A stretch of 64,000 nucleotides of DNA from Streptomyces sp. NBC_01481. GTDB taxonomy: Bacteria; Actinomycetota; Actinomycetes; Streptomycetales; Streptomycetaceae. The stretch lies in the NCBI RefSeq assembly GCF_026339995.1, contig NZ_JAPEPT010000003.1, positions 496,001-560,000 of the forward strand. Reading direction: 5' to 3'. The number at the start of each line of letters is the position of its first letter. Position 1 is the first letter of the stretch. Of the stretch, positions 1-8,139 are shown piece after piece. The notes below the pieces were generated by a model. The model did no database searches. It had not been told where the DNA came from and saw only the letters and a list, made by a program, of their open reading frames with translations. Both the position numbers and the translations under genes were made by a program.

Positions 1-722
1 ACGCTCTCGTGCGTCGCGATACGGAAGATCAGCGCGCGGACGAGGAGTTGACCCCAGTCCGGCAGATGTGACCAGCGCTCCAGCAGCGCCGCGTCGGCCG
101 CGGACCAGCACAGCGCGTCGACCGCGACGACCGCCGAGGCCCAGGCCGCCGGGCGCCAGTACGGCGGCCAGTCGGTGATCGCGGGCGGCAGGCCGGGCTC
201 GAAGAGGACGTTGCCCAGCAGATCACCGTGGACGATCTGGGCGGGTGCCTCGACCGGGCGGCGGGCGGCCAACAGCGGCTTGAGCAGCGGGAAGTCCGGG
301 GCTTCGTCGGTCTCCTGCCAGGCCAGCCGGTCCGCGCGGGACCACGGGTCGTCCCGTACGCCGAGGAAGCGCGGGCGGGGCAGGTCACTGAGCGCCGCGT
401 GGAACGCCTCGCCCGCCCGGATGACGTCGTCGGCGCGGTGCGGATCGGCGGATCCGCCGGTCAGCCGCCAGGCCTCCCAGCCGTGCGCCGCCCAGCCCCC
501 GTCCGCCGCCGGGACGGGGCGGGCCACCCGGAAGTCGGGGGCCTTCGGCAGATGGTGCAGCACGCCCGCACGCCATACCGTCTCGGGTTCCGAGGCGGCG
601 GGCTTCAGCACCAGCGGTCCTGAACGCCAGGCGGAACCCTGGCCACCGGGGAGCGGGACGGGTGCTTCGGATGCCCCGAAAGCCGTGAGTACGCGAGCGG
701 ACGGTGCGGGGGACTGGGTCAT
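1..722 (-). CDS. aminoglycoside phosphotransferase (APH)-family protein, 3' end outside window
   Basis: Kinase-fold phosphotransferase of the APH/choline kinase type; the substrate cannot be told from sequence. About 240 residues are visible. The catalytic loop reads IVHGDLLGNVLF (H-G-D with N five residues later) and is followed by ITDWPPYW, the position where APH enzymes carry the metal-binding D. The start ATG at 720-722 is chosen because the N-terminus MTQSPAPSARVLTAFG opens a normal APH N-lobe. It has no Shine-Dalgarno, but TACGCT (731-736, minus strand) lies 8 bases before it, which suggests a leaderless transcript. The reading frame is still open at base 1, so the C-terminus is missing. 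Family confidence is good; resistance is not implied. Confidence 0.8.
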   Translation of the reverse strand, partial: MTQSPAPSARVLTAFGASEAPVPLPGGQGSAWRSGPLVLKPAASEPETVWRAGVLHHLPKAPDFRVARPVPAADGGWAAHGWEAWRLTGGSADPHRADDVIRAGEAFHAALSDLPRPRFLGVRDDPWSRADRLAWQETDEAPDFPLLKPLLAARRPVEAPAQIVHGDLLGNVLFEPGLPPAITDWPPYWRPAAWASAVVAVDALCWSAADAALLERWSHLPDWGQLLVRALIFRIATHES

Positions 723-855
723 GGCCGGGAAGCGTAGGCGGCTGGCTTGCATGGCTGCCGAACTTTCCCTTCGTACTCGATGAATTCGAGGTGCCGAGCG
801 AAGCGACCGCGGCGCGTTCCGCCCCCGTATCGCTGCCAGGTGACACCCCGTCTGT

Positions 856-1422
856 TCAGTAGGGGTGCCGGTCGGGCTTTGTGCTCCATGCCTCGTAGGC
901 CTTCGCGCCCATCTCGGGGTGGATCTGCTCGATCTGGATCCTGCGCTCGTCGAGGGGCTTCATGAAGTCCTCGTACTGGAAGGCGTCATCGAATCCGATC
1001 TCACGCGTGGCCTTCAGATCGCAGCTGAAATAGACGTTGTCGATCCGCGACCAGTAGATGGCGCTCATGCACATCGGGCACGGGGCGCCGCTGATGTAGA
1101 TCGTGCACCCCTTGAGCATCCGGGCTCTCTCCGGTACCGGGTCGGGGGATCCTGCCGGGCGCTGCACGTATTCGAGCGTGCTCTCGTTCTGGTGAACCTC
1201 CGATATGGAGGGCGCCTCGGGATTGAGCCGCTGAACCGCTTTGCGGATGGTCTCCACTTCGGCGTGCGCGGTGGGGTCGCCGGTGAGGAGTACGCGATTC
1301 TGGCCGCGGGCGACGATCTCGCCGTCACGGGTGATGACCGCGCCGAAAGGGCCACCCCAGCCCTCTTCCACGGACTCGGTGGCCAGCCGTATCGCCTCCG
1401 ACAGAAACTCCTTGTGCCCCAT
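856..1422 (-). CDS. nucleoside/guanine deaminase-type protein (CDA fold)
   Basis: Zinc-dependent deaminase of the cytidine/guanine/tRNA-adenosine deaminase superfamily, 188 residues. The zinc site is visible as TAHAEVETI (His plus the proton-shuttling Glu) and APCPMCMSAIYW (two Cys). The sequence resembles guanine deaminase-like proteins of purine salvage, though the substrate is inferred only. The start at 1422 (MGHKEF) is preferred over the longer frame because GCGGAGG sits 6 bases upstream of it. It is transcribed divergently from the ABM-domain gene at 1504, with 81 bp between start codons. Confidence 0.85.
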   Translation of the reverse strand: MGHKEFLSEAIRLATESVEEGWGGPFGAVITRDGEIVARGQNRVLLTGDPTAHAEVETIRKAVQRLNPEAPSISEVHQNESTLEYVQRPAGSPDPVPERARMLKGCTIYISGAPCPMCMSAIYWSRIDNVYFSCDLKATREIGFDDAFQYEDFMKPLDERRIQIEQIHPEMGAKAYEAWSTKPDRHPY

Positions 1423-1466
1423 GTCGAACCTCCGCTTCACCACACACCGAGGTATAATTCCCCCAT

Positions 1467-1496
1467 TTGTCCGATAACTCCCCTACGTAGTAGGCT
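1467..1496 (+). promoter_or_regulatory. leaderless-type promoter of the tandem-ABM gene
   Basis: TTGTCC at 1467-1472 and TAGGCT at 1491-1496 are separated by 18 bases. The second box ends 7 bases before the ATG at 1504, and no Shine-Dalgarno precedes that ATG. This fits a transcript beginning at or next to the start codon. Inferred from pattern only. Confidence 0.45.
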
Positions 1497-1503
1497 ACTC
1501 CGT

Positions 1504-2481
1504 ATGGGTGTTACTGCAAGCCGTGTCCCGGGCGGCGACGGTGCCACCGTCGTGACCTCCCAGAAGGTCCGGGAGGGCCGGGTTGACGCCTATAAGCGCT
1601 GGCAGGAGAAGACCAACCACGTGGCCGAGGGCTTTGACGGCTTCGAGGGCGCGGAGCTGTATCCACCGGACTCCGGTGAGGAGAACGAGTGGGTGGTGGT
1701 CTTCCGGTTCTCCCGTGTCGACCAGTTGACCGCATGGCTGGACTCCGGCGCGCGCCGCAGGCTCCTGGACGAGGCGCAACTGCTGTTCGACGGCGCCCCG
1801 ACCCAGGAGGTATTGGCCGGCGGAGCGCCCGCCCCTCAGGAGCCGCGGGCTGTCACGGCGGTCATCTCCCATTCCGTACGGCCGGGGAAAGAGCGCGACT
1901 TCAAGCGCTGGCAGGACAAGGTCCTGAAGGCGCAGGAACAGCATCCCGGTTTCATGGGGACCGAGTTGTTCGAGCCGGTGGAGGGAATCCAGGACAACTG
2001 GGTGGTCGTTTTCCGTTACGACACTCGTGACAACCTCGACGCATGGCTCGACTCTGCCGAACGCGAAAAGCTGCTGCACGAGGGGCGTCAGTACTTCTCC
2101 TCGTACGACGTACGCAAGATCGGGTCGGCGTTCAGCGGCTGGTTCCGCTTCGGGGAGGGCGACGAGGAAGGGATTCCGTCCAACTGGAAACAGGCGATGT
2201 CCGTCGTCCTGGCGCTCTATCCGACGGTGATGGTTCTGAATCTGACGGTGGGAAAGGAATTCGACGACTGGGGCATACCCGGGTATCTGGGCCTGTTCAT
2301 CTCCAATGTGCTGAGTGTCTCCATCCTGACCTGGGTGCTGATGCCGCTGGTCAACAGAGCTCTCGCGTTCTGGCTGCTGCCCAGCCGGGCACGTTCCGCG
2401 CGTACGCAGGTGGGGGGAGCGCTGGTCGTGATGCTGTGCTGGGCGGTCTTCATCCTTGTATTCGGCCTGACCACTGACTGA
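1504..2481 (+). CDS. tandem antibiotic-biosynthesis-monooxygenase (ABM) domain protein with C-terminal membrane segments
   Basis: A 325-residue protein with two ferredoxin-like ABM domains (about residues 12-100 and 112-205). Their halves align to each other: DAYKRWQEKT versus DFKRWQDKVL, and WVVVFRFSRVDQLTAWLDS versus WVVVFRYDTRDNLDAWLDS. A hydrophobic C-terminal region follows with three likely membrane helices (about 232-250, 262-285 and 300-321). Related tandem-ABM membrane proteins are common in actinomycetes and have no established reaction; ABM domains can be cofactor-free oxygenases or heme binders. The start is ATG 1504, supported by a TANNNT box and by divergence from the deaminase. 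A longer upstream frame exists but is antisense to the deaminase gene. Confidence 0.8.
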   Translation: MGVTASRVPGGDGATVVTSQKVREGRVDAYKRWQEKTNHVAEGFDGFEGAELYPPDSGEENEWVVVFRFSRVDQLTAWLDSGARRRLLDEAQLLFDGAPTQEVLAGGAPAPQEPRAVTAVISHSVRPGKERDFKRWQDKVLKAQEQHPGFMGTELFEPVEGIQDNWVVVFRYDTRDNLDAWLDSAEREKLLHEGRQYFSSYDVRKIGSAFSGWFRFGEGDEEGIPSNWKQAMSVVLALYPTVMVLNLTVGKEFDDWGIPGYLGLFISNVLSVSILTWVLMPLVNRALAFWLLPSRARSARTQVGGALVVMLCWAVFILVFGLTTD

Positions 2482-2529
2482 CTGAGCGAGGACCGACTTA
2501 CTGACGACTGGTCAACCAATGGGGTCATC

Positions 2530-3909
2530 GTGGGCGGACAGACGCGGGCGCGGCGTATCGAGGGAGACATCGTCCGGCGGGGCGACCCCGGATACGAGAG
2601 CGCCCGGCAGGGCATCCTGTGGAACGGGCTCAAGCCCCACCGGTTCCCCGAGTTGATCGTCCGGGTCGCCTCGGAACGCGATGTCCCCGAAGCCGTGGCA
2701 CTCGCCCGCTCCGAGGGTCTGCGCATCGCCGTACGGGCGGGCGGGCACAGCTGGTGCGGCTCGCCACTGCGCGACGGGGGCATGCTCATCGACCTCGCCG
2801 CACTCAACCGGATCCACATCGATCCGAACTCGGCCACGGCGACCGTCCAGCCCGCCGTCACCGGCGGCGCACTCGCCTCCGAACTCTCCCGGCACGGCCT
2901 GGCCTTCCCCACCGGGCACTGCGGATCCGTCGCTGTCGGCGGGTACCTCCTCAGCGGCGGTCTCGGCTGGAATTCCGGAGCGCTGGGACCGGCTTGCGCG
3001 AGCGTGCAGCAGATAGAAGCCGTCACCGCCGCCGGAGAGGTCGTCCGATGCGACGCGGAGGAGAACTCCGACCTGTTCTGGGCGGCGCGCGGAGCCGGCC
3101 CCGGCTTCTTCGCGATTGTCACCGGCTTCCGCCTCGCCCTGTACCCGCGTCCGGAGACGATTGTCACGACCACGTACGCCTTTGCGCTGGCGGACGTCGG
3201 ACCCGTGACCCGCTGGGCCAGCGAGGCCGCCACCGAACTCCCGCCGACCGTCGAACTGTCCTTCCTGATGGGCACCGCCGACCCGGCCATGTCGGCGGCC
3301 ACACCGAGGCCCAAGGTGGTCGTCGTCGCGGCCACCGCCTTCGCGGACAGCCAGGACGAGGCGATCCGCTCTCTCGGGCCGCTGCGTGCCTGCCCGCTCG
3401 ACGACCGTGCCATCTTCATCCAGGCCGACGAGCCGGCCTCCCTCGAGGCCCTTGACGAGTCCTCCGGGACCCTGTGGCCGGCGAGCTACCGCTGTGGCGC
3501 CGACACCCTGTGGTCGGGCGCGGACTACGAAACCCTGCTTTCGAGGCTCGCCGCAGTGGTCGCTGCGGCCCCCTCGGAGAAGTCCCTCGTACTCGCCCCC
3601 GTGTCACCGGTCTCTCGGGACAAGGCGCTCCAGCAGGACATGGCCTTCTCGGTGCTCGGCGACAGCTATGTCGTCCCGTTCGCGATCTGGGACTCCCCGG
3701 CGCAGGACGACGCCAACATCCGCTGGCTGCGCGACGCCATGCGAGCCGTCGAACCCCTCGGCACGGGCCATTACATCGCCGAAGCGGACCTCACGGCCGA
3801 CCCCTCCCGCGCCCGGCGCTCCTTCAGCCCGTCCGACTGGGACCGCCTGGAACGGCTCAAGGCACGCTACGACCCCGAGGACGTCTTCTTCTCCTATCTC
3901 GGGCGATAA
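2530..3909 (+). CDS. FAD-binding oxidoreductase, berberine-bridge-enzyme-like
   Basis: VAO/PCMH-fold flavoprotein of 459 residues. The FAD domain shows GGHSWCGS with His73, the position of the 8-alpha-histidyl flavin link. It also has GHCGSVAVGGYLLSGGLGW with Cys131, the position of the second, 6-S-cysteinyl link, so bicovalent FAD is possible. A C-terminal BBE-type segment ends with ERLKARYDPEDVFFSYLGR. Such enzymes oxidise sugars, alcohols or polyketide intermediates; the substrate here is unknown. The start is GTG 2530, 48 bp after the ABM gene on the same strand, so the two may be co-transcribed. A redox partnership is only a guess. Confidence 0.82.
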   Translation: MGGQTRARRIEGDIVRRGDPGYESARQGILWNGLKPHRFPELIVRVASERDVPEAVALARSEGLRIAVRAGGHSWCGSPLRDGGMLIDLAALNRIHIDPNSATATVQPAVTGGALASELSRHGLAFPTGHCGSVAVGGYLLSGGLGWNSGALGPACASVQQIEAVTAAGEVVRCDAEENSDLFWAARGAGPGFFAIVTGFRLALYPRPETIVTTTYAFALADVGPVTRWASEAATELPPTVELSFLMGTADPAMSAATPRPKVVVVAATAFADSQDEAIRSLGPLRACPLDDRAIFIQADEPASLEALDESSGTLWPASYRCGADTLWSGADYETLLSRLAAVVAAAPSEKSLVLAPVSPVSRDKALQQDMAFSVLGDSYVVPFAIWDSPAQDDANIRWLRDAMRAVEPLGTGHYIAEADLTADPSRARRSFSPSDWDRLERLKARYDPEDVFFSYLGR

Positions 3910-4032
3910 ACCGCGGCGGCGTGGTCACGCCATCACTGTCGGTGCCCCATGGAACCCGAGGGGAATGCAGGGTTACGCCGTGGGGCGCGGACCGGACAGC
4001 GCGATGTCAGCGGGCCGTGCTTTGCTGGAGAA

Positions 4033-4854
4033 ATGATCGATGACTTCTTGAACGGTGATCTTTCCGCAGTCGAGGAGGCGGTCCGCAAGGCGGCCGCCAC
4101 CGAGATCACGCCGCGCTACCGCCAGCTCGCCGCGCACGAGATCGTCGAGAAGAGCGGCCCGCACGACCTTGTGACGACGGCCGACCGCAATGCCGAGGAA
4201 CACCTCACCGCCTCGCTGACGGCGCTGCTGCCCGGCTCCGTCGTGGTGGGCGAGGAGGCCGTCCACGCGGACCCGTCTGTGTACGAGGCGCTGCAGGGCG
4301 ACGCGCCCGTCTGGATCGTCGACCCGGTGGACGGCACACGGCAGTTCGTCCGCGGCGAGCCCGGATTCTGCACGCTCGTCGCTCTCGCACAGCACGGCGA
4401 GGTGCTCGCGTCCTGGACGTACGCGCCGGTCCTGGAGGAGATGGCGATCGCCCTCCGGGGCGGCGGCGCACTGCTCAACGGCACGCCGATACGGTCGGGT
4501 TCGCCCACGCCGGGCGCGGTGCTGGAGATCGCGATGTCCCACCCGGACTACACAACCCCGGACCAGAAGCACGCGCTGCTCGGCCTGAACGCCGAGGGCA
4601 TCCACGCCCGCCCCTGCGGATCGGCGGGCCTGGAGTACCTGTCGGTGGCCCGGGGCGACCTGGACGCGGTGGCCTTCTCCTGGGAGAACGCATGGGACCA
4701 CGCGGCGGGCCTGCTCCTGGTGACGGAGGCGGGCGGGGCGCAGATGACGGTGTCGGGGGAGCGGTTCCGTATCGGGGGAGGGAATGCGCTGCCGTTCACG
4801 GCGGCGAGGGACGGGGGGACGGCGGAGAGGGTGCGGGACCTGTTGCGCGGGTGA
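4033..4854 (+). CDS. inositol-monophosphatase-family phosphatase
   Basis: Mg2+/Li+-type phosphomonoesterase of the IMPase/histidinol-phosphatase/PAP-phosphatase superfamily, 273 residues. Metal-site motifs are complete: VGEEAV (Glu74-75), WIVDPVDGTRQF (Asp97, Asp100 and Thr102) and WENAWDHAAG (the distal Asp). The substrate could be inositol-1-phosphate, histidinol phosphate or 3'-phosphoadenosine 5'-phosphate; the motifs do not decide. The start ATG 4033 follows TGGAG by only two bases. An upstream ATG at 3949 is in frame, but the extra 28 residues do not look like family sequence. Confidence 0.83.
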   Translation: MIDDFLNGDLSAVEEAVRKAAATEITPRYRQLAAHEIVEKSGPHDLVTTADRNAEEHLTASLTALLPGSVVVGEEAVHADPSVYEALQGDAPVWIVDPVDGTRQFVRGEPGFCTLVALAQHGEVLASWTYAPVLEEMAIALRGGGALLNGTPIRSGSPTPGAVLEIAMSHPDYTTPDQKHALLGLNAEGIHARPCGSAGLEYLSVARGDLDAVAFSWENAWDHAAGLLLVTEAGGAQMTVSGERFRIGGGNALPFTAARDGGTAERVRDLLRG

Positions 4855-5226
4855 GTGTCCCCACCCCGCCCCTGCCCGCTGCGACGTTTGCGGCTCGGTC
4901 CCAGGGCCCTGTTCCGCAGGAGCGGCAGCTTCGCGCCGCCTGGTGCGGGCCTTCCGCGCCGCCAATCCGGCGCCGGCCAATCAAGCCCGTCCGGCGTTTG
5001 AGGACCGGGGTCCGGGGCGGAGCCCCGGTTGTGGGATGGGGGTACCTCCCACGGCCGCCAGGCCGTAGGGGGAGGGCGGGGAGGGGACAAGGCCCCGCGC
5101 AGCGGCCCCCGACCCCGCACCCTGCGGCGGCCCCCGACCCCGCACCCTTCGGCGGGCCCGCGCAACGAACCCGCCAGGCGCCGCGCCACGCGGCCGCCCG
5201 CGCACCGGACCCCAAACCCCGCGCCG
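4855..5226. repeat. GC-rich intergenic repeat block between convergent genes
   Basis: No gene is seen in these 372 bases. The block holds a 22-bp sequence at 4984-5005 (core GTCCGGCGTTTGAGG) that recurs exactly at 46675-46696. Next to it is a CCGGGG...CCCCGG-type hairpin at 5007-5031, then a GGTACCTCCC...GTAGGGGGAG fold-back and two copies of a CCCCGACCCCGCACCCT phrase (from about 5107 and 5131). It lies between the 3' ends of the IMPase-like and nucleotidyltransferase genes, a position suited to a two-way terminator. Confidence 0.6.
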
Positions 5227-6021
5227 CTAGCCCAGCCGCGACCTCGCCTCGGCCACCAGAGCGTACGCCGACTCCACCGCCCCCGCGTCCAGGCCCCGCA
5301 GCACCCCCGACACCCTCGACGCGAAGTCCTCCGGCGCCGCGGGCGAAGACGTCGCCGTCCTCAGCGCGCCCTTCTCGTTCAGGCACCACACCCTCGCGTG
5401 CGCGTGCAGCGACTGGACCAGGACGCCGAACGCCCTGCTCAGGCACAGCGACACATGCAGCACGTCCCCCGCGCCCACCGACTTCCGCGCCGCCGCGACC
5501 GAGAAGTCCGCCTCCCATGCCGCGTCGATCAGGGCGCGGCGCAGTGGCTCCGGATACACCTGGGTCCGGGTGCGTAGTGACGTCAACTCGCCGTCCGCGT
5601 CGGCCAGTACGCGGCACAGCGCCACCTCGCCCGCGTACGCGGGCGACCAGAAGCCCAGGGGGTGGCCCGCCTGCATGCCCGTCTCGTACCGGCCCGCCAG
5701 GCAGTCCGCCCAGACCGCCTCGACGCGGTCGAGGTCGCGCAGGATCCAGTCCACCTGGCCGCCGTCCACCGTCAGCCACGCGCCGCCGTTGACCCAGGGA
5801 CCCCAGCCGCCGGGGCCCGCGATGTCCACCTGGGTGCCCGTTACCTCCGTGGCGAGGGCTGCCAGCGCCCCGGTATCGACCGAACCGCGGTAGTAGACGC
5901 CCAGGTCCCAGTCGGAGTCCGGGCGGTGCGTGCCCCGGGCGCGGCTGCCGCCGCGGGCCACCGCGCGCACCCCGCGTACCGCCATGAGCTGCTGCGACAT
6001 CGCTTCGATTCGGGAAATCAT
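5227..6021 (-). CDS. nucleotidyltransferase-domain protein (aminoglycoside adenylyltransferase-like)
   Basis: 264 residues with a pol-beta-type nucleotidyltransferase core at the N-terminus: GGSRARGTHRPDSDWDLGVY supplies the G-S helix and the D-x-D metal ligands, and VDWILRDLDRV is a probable third-acid region. The C-terminal half is a helical bundle like that of kanamycin nucleotidyltransferase/DUF4037 proteins. The target is unknown; both small-molecule and toxin-antitoxin roles exist in this fold. It has no Shine-Dalgarno; TACGCT at 6030-6035 (minus strand) suggests leaderless expression. It is divergent from the oxidase gene at 6108. Confidence 0.8.
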   Translation of the reverse strand: MISRIEAMSQQLMAVRGVRAVARGGSRARGTHRPDSDWDLGVYYRGSVDTGALAALATEVTGTQVDIAGPGGWGPWVNGGAWLTVDGGQVDWILRDLDRVEAVWADCLAGRYETGMQAGHPLGFWSPAYAGEVALCRVLADADGELTSLRTRTQVYPEPLRRALIDAAWEADFSVAAARKSVGAGDVLHVSLCLSRAFGVLVQSLHAHARVWCLNEKGALRTATSSPAAPEDFASRVSGVLRGLDAGAVESAYALVAEARSRLG

Positions 6022-6107
6022 CGCCGTGGAGCGTACCGCCGCCCCCGCTGTCGGTGCTCCGCAATATCCTGGGGACCTTGGCCATCGGCTGACAAAGGAG
6101 TCCGAAG

Positions 6108-7532
6108 GTGCCGTCGATGCTCGATGCCGTCGTCGTGGGGGCGGGGCCCAACGGGCTGACCGCAGCTGTCGAATTGGCCCGCCGCGGCTTCTCGGTGGCG
6201 GTGTACGAGGCGATGGACACCGTCGGCGGGGGAGCGAGGACCGAGGAGCTCACCCTCCCGGGCTTCCGGCACGACCCCTGCTCCGCCGTCCATCCGCTCG
6301 GCATCGGCTCACCGGCCTTCGCCGCCATGCCGCTGGCCCGGCACGGCCTGGAGTGGCTGCACCCCGAACTGCCCCTCGCGCACCCTTTTCCGGACGGCAC
6401 CGCAGCCGTGCTGAGCAGGTCGGTCGGTGAGAGCGCCATGTCGCTGGGCGCCGGTGACGCCGGGGCGTACCGACGGCTCGTCGCGCCCTTCCTCGGGCGC
6501 TGGGACACCCTCGCCGCGGACTTCCTGCGCACCCCCTGGGACGGCCTGCCCCGCGACCCGTACCGTCTCGCCCGCTTCGGGATGGTCGCGTTGCAGCCCG
6601 CCACCTGGGTCTCGCGCCGTTTCGAGGGGGAGCGGGCCCGCGGTCTGTTCGCCGGTCTTGCCGCCCATGCCATCGCCCCCACCAGCGGGTTCGCCACCGC
6701 CGGGGTCGCCCTGTGCTTCGCGCTCGCCGCGCACGAGGTCGGCTGGCCGGTGCCGCGCGGCGGTTCGCAGGCGATCTCGGACGCTCTCGCCTCGTATCTG
6801 CGTGAGCAGGGCGGCGTGATCCATACGGGCACGGAGGTCAAGCGGCTGGACGAGCTGCCCCCTGCCCGTGCGTATGTCTTCGACACCTCGCCGACCGCGC
6901 TCGCCAGGATCGCGGGTCTCGGCCAGGCGTATCAGCACTACCGCTACGGCGCCGCCGCTTTCAAGATCGACTACGCGCTCTCGGGGCCCGTGCCCTGGAC
7001 CGCGAAGGAGGCCCGTGCGGCAGGGACCGTGCACATCGGCCCCACCGCCGGCGAGATCGACGCGGCCCTGACCGCCGCCGTCGCCGGCCGCGACCCCGAG
7101 GTCCCCTTCCTGATCACCGCCCAGCCCAGCCTGGTGGACCCCTCCCGCGCTCCGGCGGGCAAGCATGTCCTGTGGGCGTACGGCCATGTGCCGGCCGGCT
7201 GGGAGGGCGACGCGACCGAGGTCATCGAGCGGCAGCTGGAGCGTTTCGCGCCCGGTTTCCGCGATCTCGTGCTGGCCCGCGCCGTCGCGGGCCCGCCCCA
7301 GCTCGCCCGGCGCAACGCCAACTACGTCGGCGGGGACATCGCCTGCGGAGCCTTCGCCGGACTCCAGACGCTGATCCGTCCCAGGCTCGCCCGCGTCCCG
7401 TACGCCACCGCGCACCCCGCCGTCTTCATCTGCTCCTCCGCGACCCCGCCGGGCCCCGGTGTGCACGGCATGTCCGGCCACCACGCCGCGAAGGCGGTCT
7501 GGCGCAGTCTGCGCAGGGTGCACTCTGCGTAG
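6108..7532 (+). CDS. phytoene desaturase-like NAD(P)/FAD-dependent oxidoreductase
   Basis: Amine-oxidase/phytoene-dehydrogenase superfamily flavoprotein, 474 residues. The N-terminal dinucleotide fold reads DAVVVGAGPNGLTAAVELA, followed by an acidic FAD-ribose ligand (VYEAMD) and GGGARTEEL. The C-terminal FAD segment PPGPGVHGMSGHHAAKAV is typical of the family. No crtB-like or other carotenoid gene is adjacent, so carotenoid synthesis is not supported. GTG 6108 is chosen because AAAGGAG (6094-6100) precedes it by 7 bases; an in-frame ATG at 6117 is the alternative. Confidence 0.85.
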   Translation: MPSMLDAVVVGAGPNGLTAAVELARRGFSVAVYEAMDTVGGGARTEELTLPGFRHDPCSAVHPLGIGSPAFAAMPLARHGLEWLHPELPLAHPFPDGTAAVLSRSVGESAMSLGAGDAGAYRRLVAPFLGRWDTLAADFLRTPWDGLPRDPYRLARFGMVALQPATWVSRRFEGERARGLFAGLAAHAIAPTSGFATAGVALCFALAAHEVGWPVPRGGSQAISDALASYLREQGGVIHTGTEVKRLDELPPARAYVFDTSPTALARIAGLGQAYQHYRYGAAAFKIDYALSGPVPWTAKEARAAGTVHIGPTAGEIDAALTAAVAGRDPEVPFLITAQPSLVDPSRAPAGKHVLWAYGHVPAGWEGDATEVIERQLERFAPGFRDLVLARAVAGPPQLARRNANYVGGDIACGAFAGLQTLIRPRLARVPYATAHPAVFICSSATPPGPGVHGMSGHHAAKAVWRSLRRVHSA

Positions 7533-7556
7533 CTGAAGCCGCATGGTCCACGTGCG

Positions 7557-7562
7557 TAGGCT
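7557..7562 (+). promoter_or_regulatory. TANNNT box of a leaderless macrodomain mRNA
   Basis: TAGGCT ends 6 bases before the ATG at 7569, and there is no purine-rich Shine-Dalgarno between them. This spacing matches a transcription start at the initiation codon. Confidence 0.4.
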
Positions 7563-7568
7563 GAAGTC

Positions 7569-8090
7569 ATGGTCGAGATCACGCTCGTGCGCGGGGACAT
7601 CACCCGGCAGCGTGTCGACGCCATCGTCAACGCCGCCAATTCCTCACTGCTCGGCGGCGGTGGTGTCGACGGAGCCATCCACCGTCGCGGCGGACCCGAG
7701 ATCCTCGCGGAATGCCGTGCCCTGCGCGCCTCGCAGTACGGCAAGGGCCTGCGCACCGGGCAGGCCGTCGCCACCACCGCCGGCCGCCTGGACGCCGACC
7801 ATGTGATCCACACGGTCGGCCCCGTGTGGTCCCGGCAGGAGGACAGGTCCGGCCTGCTGGCCTCCTGTTACCGTGAATCGCTGCGCGTGGCACGGGAGCT
7901 GGGCGCGAGCACCGTCGCCTTCCCCGCCATCTCGACCGGCATCTACGGCTGGCCGATGGACGACGGCGCGCGGATCGCAGTCCGTACGGTCCGCGAGGCG
8001 GCCGCCGCGCCGGTCACCGAGGTACGTTTCGTGCTCTTCGACGAGCACGCGTACAAGGAATTCGAGACCGCCCTGGCAGCGCAAGGCTGA
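7569..8090 (+). CDS. macrodomain protein, O-acetyl-ADP-ribose deacetylase type
   Basis: A stand-alone 173-residue macrodomain of the MacroD/YmdB class. Motifs: VNAANSSLLGGGGVDGAIH (ADP-ribose and catalytic loop) and AFPAISTGIYGWP (diphosphate-binding loop). Members remove ADP-ribose from acidic residues and hydrolyse O-acetyl-ADP-ribose, the by-product of sirtuin deacetylation. That is notable because two sirtuin genes lie 3-5 kb away, though no operon link exists. The next gene, ada/alkA, starts 49 bp downstream on the same strand. Confidence 0.9.
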   Translation: MVEITLVRGDITRQRVDAIVNAANSSLLGGGGVDGAIHRRGGPEILAECRALRASQYGKGLRTGQAVATTAGRLDADHVIHTVGPVWSRQEDRSGLLASCYRESLRVARELGASTVAFPAISTGIYGWPMDDGARIAVRTVREAAAAPVTEVRFVLFDEHAYKEFETALAAQG

Positions 8091-8139
8091 TGTCGTTTTC
8101 TCGCTAGCACCGGCCCTGGCGCTGCCGGATGCTTGAGCC

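Noticed and set aside
1453..1458. Perfect TATAAT in the deaminase/ABM intergenic region
   Set aside because: No -35 element at a usable distance on the plus strand, and a TANNNT box closer to the ABM start fits better.
865..1503. N-terminal extension of the tandem-ABM protein to residue 538
   Set aside because: It is antisense to the zinc-deaminase gene, which has intact motifs and a strong ribosome site.
4796..6886. 696-residue minus-strand open frame
   Set aside because: It runs antisense through the IMPase end, intergenic repeats and the oxidase gene, is Arg/Pro/Gly-rich, and only GC bias keeps it open; the nucleotidyltransferase and oxidase frames carry real motifs.
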